DNA of 7,601 nucleotides, taken from an uncultured Dialister sp. Lineage in GTDB: Bacteria > Bacillota > Negativicutes > Veillonellales > Dialisteraceae. The position numbers and the translations under genes are program-made. Below, in pieces: positions 5,490 through 7,601 of the stretch. The stretch lies in NCBI RefSeq assembly GCF_900765565.1, contig NZ_CAAFRZ010000263.1:1-7601 (forward strand), written 5' to 3'. Under the pieces are notes generated by a model. It did no database searches. It was not told the origin of the DNA and saw only the letters and a list, made by a program, of their open reading frames with translations. How positions within the stretch are numbered: position 1 is the stretch's first letter; each line of letters starts with the position of its first letter.

Positions 5490-6283
5490 AACAGATGGAA
5501 TCCTCCGAAATCCTTGGCTGCATGGTGGCACTCGCAGTCCACATCGGGATCATAAGTCTTGGAAAGGATGGTAATGATTTTCTTGAAGCTTTCCAGGTTA
5601 TGGTTCATGCAGTCCACCACTTCCTTATGGGACAGGGCGGTCTTGGAAATGCCGGCGGCGAAATTGGTGACCATGGAAATGGTGGAATAGCAGATTTCCG
5701 CTTCCCGGGCCAGGACGCATTCCGGCAGGTTCGTCATGCCCACCACGTCAGCCCCCCACTGGCGGTATGCCTTGATTTCCGCCGGCGTTTCAAACCGGGG
5801 ACCCTCGGTGCAGATATAGGTGCCATGGGGATGGAGGGTGATGTGCTCCTGTGCCGCAGCCCTGATGATGGCCTGCCGCAGGGTTTCACAGTAGGGATGG
5901 GTCATATCCAGATGGGCCACGCCGTAGTGCTCCCCATCGTAGAAGGTGCCGATCCGGGACTTCGTCATATCGATGAACTGGTCCACTAGCACCAGCTCCC
6001 CTGCCTTGTAGTCCGGATTCAGGGAGCCCACGGCGGTGGTAGAAACCACGGCATTCACGTCCAGCATTTTCAGGGCGTAAATATTGGCGCGGTAATTGAT
6101 CTTATGGGGCGGAATGGTATGGTGTACACCATGGCGGGCGAGGAAAATGATTTCCTTCTTGCCGAATTTCCCGCTTTCATAGCTTGCCCTTCCGTAGGGC
6201 GTATCAATGACCTCGGAATGGAGATCCGTCAGGATTCCCGGGTCATAGACCCCTGTACCACCGATAAAAGCCAGTTTGCTCAT
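5486..6283 (-). CDS. mtnP: Methylthionucleoside phosphorylase (family 2 PNP), probably 6-oxopurine type
   Basis: A 265-aa phosphorylase cleaving a methylthio- (or plain) purine nucleoside with phosphate to ribose-1-phosphate and free base. Seen: GGTGVYD (phosphate loop, T10), LARHGVHHTIPPHKINYRAN (R50, H51), STTAVGSL (81-88), DQFIDMTKSR, CTEGPRFETPAEI (158-170), GADVVGMTNLPE with M183, and LAREAEICYSTI. These are the standard motifs of the MTAP/PNP trimer family. The base-recognition segment reads VTNFAAG: N207 and A209 replace the two Asp of human MTAP (D220 and D222 in TDYDCW) that bind adenine. Asn here is typical of enzymes for hypoxanthine or guanine nucleosides, so methylthioinosine is the likelier substrate. 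The tail has a CxC (C250, C252), as in Sulfolobus MTAPII. The ATG overlaps the hslO stop; AAAGGAGG lies 9 nt upstream, inside hslO. Plain inosine/guanosine phosphorylase is the alternative. Confidence 0.9.
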   Translation of the reverse strand: MSKLAFIGGTGVYDPGILTDLHSEVIDTPYGRASYESGKFGKKEIIFLARHGVHHTIPPHKINYRANIYALKMLDVNAVVSTTAVGSLNPDYKAGELVLVDQFIDMTKSRIGTFYDGEHYGVAHLDMTHPYCETLRQAIIRAAAQEHITLHPHGTYICTEGPRFETPAEIKAYRQWGADVVGMTNLPECVLAREAEICYSTISMVTNFAAGISKTALSHKEVVDCMNHNLESFKKIITILSKTYDPDVDCECHHAAKDFGGFHLL

Positions 6284-7152
6284 TGCACAGTTCCTCCTTT
6301 ATTCTCATTAAACCATTTGGTCAGCGTTTCTCTTGAAATTTCATATTTCTTGCCGCAGTAATGGCAGGCGATTTCGATATGGTCATCTTCCAGGAGGCTT
6401 TCCTGTTCCTTCTTCGGCAGGCCCTGGAGGGAATGCTTGATCCGGTCTTCCCCGCAGGTGCAGCGGAAGGAAATGGGAGCATCGCTCAAAAGTACATAAT
6501 TATCCTTCTTCAGGAGCCCCGCCAGGGAGTCCTCTTTGTCGGACTCCTCGAAGACATCCCATTTCTTCTTATCGTTGAAGAGCTCATGGAAGAGCTTCTC
6601 ATCCCCCTCCGGCATGAGCTGGGCAATGAACCCCGCCATCCGGGTGATATGGCCCGCTTCATCCACCTTCCCCTCGATGCCCACGTAGGACAGGGTCTGG
6701 TCCGAAGCATTGATGTAGTCCGACACGCAGCGGGCCACATCCCCCTTCTCCAGGTCCACCGCCGACACATAGGGCAGCTTCAGGAGGGAGTACCGGGTGA
6801 CGAAGAGCTTCCCCCGGTTACTCACATAGGAAGGCTCCACCTCCGGTGAATAAGGCACAGAACCGTCATCGGGATTTTCCAGGAACCCCCGGACGTATTT
6901 TCCCTCATAGGCGTCGGCATGGATCACACCGAGAGGCGAATTGGTGACCCACTTCAGGGACACCCCCTCATGGTTCTTGAAATCCATGGCCAGTATGGCA
7001 GCCGCATTGATCACCTTCCCCATGATGACAGCAGACAGGGAGGGCAGGTGGTGAATCTCCTGCGCCTCCTTCGCTGCGTCTGTCACATCGGCAAAGGTAA
7101 TGCGGATACCTTCAGTACTCAAATAATGCTGTATGCGATTCAAATGGCTCAT
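6280..7152 (-). CDS. hslO: Hsp33 redox-regulated molecular chaperone
   Basis: A 290-aa cytosolic holdase chaperone activated by oxidation and unfolding. The N-terminal chaperone core is clear: SAVIMGKVINAAAILA (40-55), SPLGVIHADAYEGKYVRGF (72-90) and LLKLPYVSAVDL. The linker (about 195-225) is charged. The C-terminal zinc switch has the full CxC...CxxC set, C231/C233 (FRCTCGE) and C263/C266 (ACHYCGKKYE). Length is normal for the family. The ATG follows AAGGAA at about 8 nt. It is the first gene of the operon and its TGA overlaps the mtnP start (ATGA). An extended -10 (7256-7264) and a 17-bp dyad (7225-7241) lie in the roughly 100-nt leader. Pairing hslO with thioether nucleoside salvage is not a standard arrangement that I know. 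The functional link, if any, may be sulfur/redox stress. Confidence 0.95.
   Translation of the reverse strand: MSHLNRIQHYLSTEGIRITFADVTDAAKEAQEIHHLPSLSAVIMGKVINAAAILAMDFKNHEGVSLKWVTNSPLGVIHADAYEGKYVRGFLENPDDGSVPYSPEVEPSYVSNRGKLFVTRYSLLKLPYVSAVDLEKGDVARCVSDYINASDQTLSYVGIEGKVDEAGHITRMAGFIAQLMPEGDEKLFHELFNDKKKWDVFEESDKEDSLAGLLKKDNYVLLSDAPISFRCTCGEDRIKHSLQGLPKKEQESLLEDDHIEIACHYCGKKYEISRETLTKWFNENKGGTVQ
6290..6300 (-). promoter_or_regulatory. Strong Shine-Dalgarno of mtnP inside hslO
   Basis: On the minus strand AAAGGAGGAAC precedes the mtnP ATG with about 9 nt between the AGG core and the start codon. It lies within the last codons of hslO (GGTVQ), so ribosomes ending hslO can restart directly on mtnP. 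Confidence 0.75.
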
Positions 7153-7224
7153 CAGTATTCTTCCTTTCTTTCCTTCAGGATGGATCCCGGTTTCCTTACA
7201 TACAGAAATTAATCAGTGATTTGC

Positions 7225-7241
7225 TTATGGTTTACCCATAA
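7225..7241. promoter_or_regulatory. 17-bp dyad in hslO leader
   Basis: Perfect 6-bp arms TTATGG (7225-7230) and CCATAA (7236-7241) are separated by 5 nt. If the extended -10 at 7256-7264 is used, the dyad sits at roughly +8 to +24, a good place for a repressor to block transcription or for a small 5' UTR hairpin. It is not CIRCE or a CtsR box. The regulator is unknown. Confidence 0.35.
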
Positions 7242-7255
7242 CAAACTACTCTATT

Positions 7256-7264
7256 ATTGTAACA
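7256..7264 (-). promoter_or_regulatory. Candidate promoter (extended -10) for the hslO operon
   Basis: The minus strand reads TGTTACAAT, i.e. TG-N-TACAAT, one mismatch from the extended -10 consensus. The best -35-like hexamer, TTGTCA, is 22 nt away, too far to be helpful, so recognition would rest on the extended -10. The predicted start near 7249 leaves a leader of about 97 nt before the hslO ATG. Confidence 0.4.
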
Positions 7265-7309
7265 CTTCAGAGCCAATGATGCTTGACAATTATTAAAAGG
7301 AAAGGCAGC

Positions 7310-7456
7310 GGCCTTCGGCCAAAAGGAGGAGTTGAGCTTTGAGAGTTGAGAGTTGACGCCCCGCGGCTTCGCCGCATACTCACCAGAATCCCTCTGTCTG
7401 CTGCGCAGACATCCCCCTTTGAAAAAGGGGAACTATCCATCAGCGGCTGACGCCGC
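7310..7456. other. Cluster of short near-palindromic hairpins
   Basis: Non-coding. Successive hairpins with 3-4 nt centres: GGCC-TTC-GGCC (7310-7320), GCGGC-TTC-GCCGC (7363-7375), GTCTGC-TGC-GCAGAC (7396-7410), CCCCTTT-GAA-AAAGGGG (7414-7430) and GCGGC-TGAC-GCCGC (7443-7456). Between the first two is a degenerate GAGTTGA tandem (7331-7356) resembling the GAATTGAG run at 1032-1064. None has a proper U-tract. The cluster matches the style of 1542-1866. Confidence 0.6.
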
Positions 7457-7464
7457 AAACAATC

Positions 7465-7497
7465 AGCCTGCGGCGCTTCTATCAGCTAACCTCCGTC
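7465..7497 (+). repeat. Interspersed repeat R2, copy 2
   Basis: Same orientation as 1189-1221; the 12-nt head and 14-nt tail are identical and the 7-nt centre differs at three positions. Confidence 0.6.
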
Positions 7498-7503
7498 AAG
7501 TGA

Positions 7504-7528
7504 GATTGAGACCGAGATCGAGATCGAG
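7504..7528 (+). repeat. Inverted-repeat R3, right copy
   Basis: Matches the minus strand of 1868-1892 at 23 of 25 positions. It is made of GAGATC/GAGACC hexamers and ends exactly where the putative group II intron begins, so it would form the intron's 5' exon. Confidence 0.6.
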
Positions 7529-7601
7529 GTGCGCCAGTTCGGCGTACATAGTATAGCCGTGGTGCAAGTCCATGACCCAGCAAAGCTTAGCAGGCAGCTG
7601 G
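7529..7601 (+). mobile_element. 5' end of a probable group II intron (cut by window edge)
   Basis: The segment opens with GTGCGCCAG, matching the bacterial group II intron 5' consensus GUGYG. About 27 nt later it carries CGTGG-TGCAAGT-CCATG, a small hairpin with a GTGCAAGTCC core that is typical of domain I in many bacterial introns. It continues CCCAGCAAAGCTTAGCAGG to the window end. The catalytic domain V and reverse transcriptase would lie beyond base 7601. Only the first 73 nt are visible, so a truncated intron or an unrelated structured RNA cannot be excluded. Confidence 0.6.

Noticed and set aside
5490..5531. Longer mtnA start at 5531
   Set aside because: Adds residues unlike the family; ATG 5489 has the ATGA overlap and a Shine-Dalgarno.
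7153..7264. SAM/SAH riboswitch or heat-shock operator (CIRCE, CtsR) in the operon leader
   Set aside because: The roughly 100-nt leader shows no SAM or SAH riboswitch core and no TTAGCACTC-type or GGTCAAA-type sites.
7300..7528. CRISPR array
   Set aside because: The repeats are irregular in length and spacing and differ in sequence; no constant repeat-spacer pattern.
7267..7556. Short frames on both strands across the right-hand repeats
   Set aside because: Both are translations of hairpin repeats, and the plus-strand one runs into the putative intron.

Overview
The window carries one compact five-gene operon on the minus strand (about 7150 down to 1892), flanked by gene-poor, repeat-rich DNA. 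Gene order in the direction of transcription is hslO (Hsp33 redox chaperone), a family 2 purine nucleoside / methylthionucleoside phosphorylase (mtnP-like), mtnA (methylthioribose-1-phosphate isomerase), ahcY (S-adenosylhomocysteine hydrolase family, archaeal/Thermotoga-like subtype) and mtaD (MTA/SAH deaminase). Three successive junctions are ATGA stop/start overlaps and the fourth gap is 11 nt, so the genes are almost certainly co-transcribed and translationally coupled.

The operon handles the two thioether nucleosides left by S-adenosylmethionine use: 5'-methylthioadenosine (MTA, from polyamine and related synthesis) and S-adenosylhomocysteine (SAH, from methyl transfer). The notable point is that a deaminase acting on both substrates sits beside a phosphorylase and a hydrolase whose purine pockets both look changed towards 6-oxopurines (N207/A209 in the phosphorylase; E54/K56 and D345 in the hydrolase). 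The simplest reading is a deaminate-first route: MtaD makes methylthioinosine and S-inosylhomocysteine, the phosphorylase and hydrolase cleave these, and MtnA isomerises the resulting methylthioribose-1-phosphate. Products would be hypoxanthine, inosine, homocysteine and methylthioribulose-1-phosphate. This is an inference from residues and context, not proof.

Left of the operon, 1-661 is an AT-rich, decayed plus-strand gene fragment holding two tandem copies of a phage/conjugative-type polyvalent-protein domain, broken by a frame change and by a TGA in place of a conserved Trp. 662-1030 is AT-rich with no convincing gene but has a perfect 14-bp inverted repeat. 1031-1891 and 7265-7528 are GC-rich, non-coding and built of short near-palindromes with 3-4 nt centres, larger nested hairpins, and diverged repeats shared between both sides of the operon. 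A minus-strand intrinsic terminator lies at 1484-1541. At the right edge a sequence starting at 7529 looks like the 5' end of a group II intron that continues out of the window.

Organism: the gene set, Firmicute-like Shine-Dalgarno sequences, fairly GC-rich genes and hairpin-rich intergenic repeats suggest an anaerobic Firmicute, perhaps a Negativicute such as Dialister, Megasphaera or a relative. The genus is a guess from general impression.
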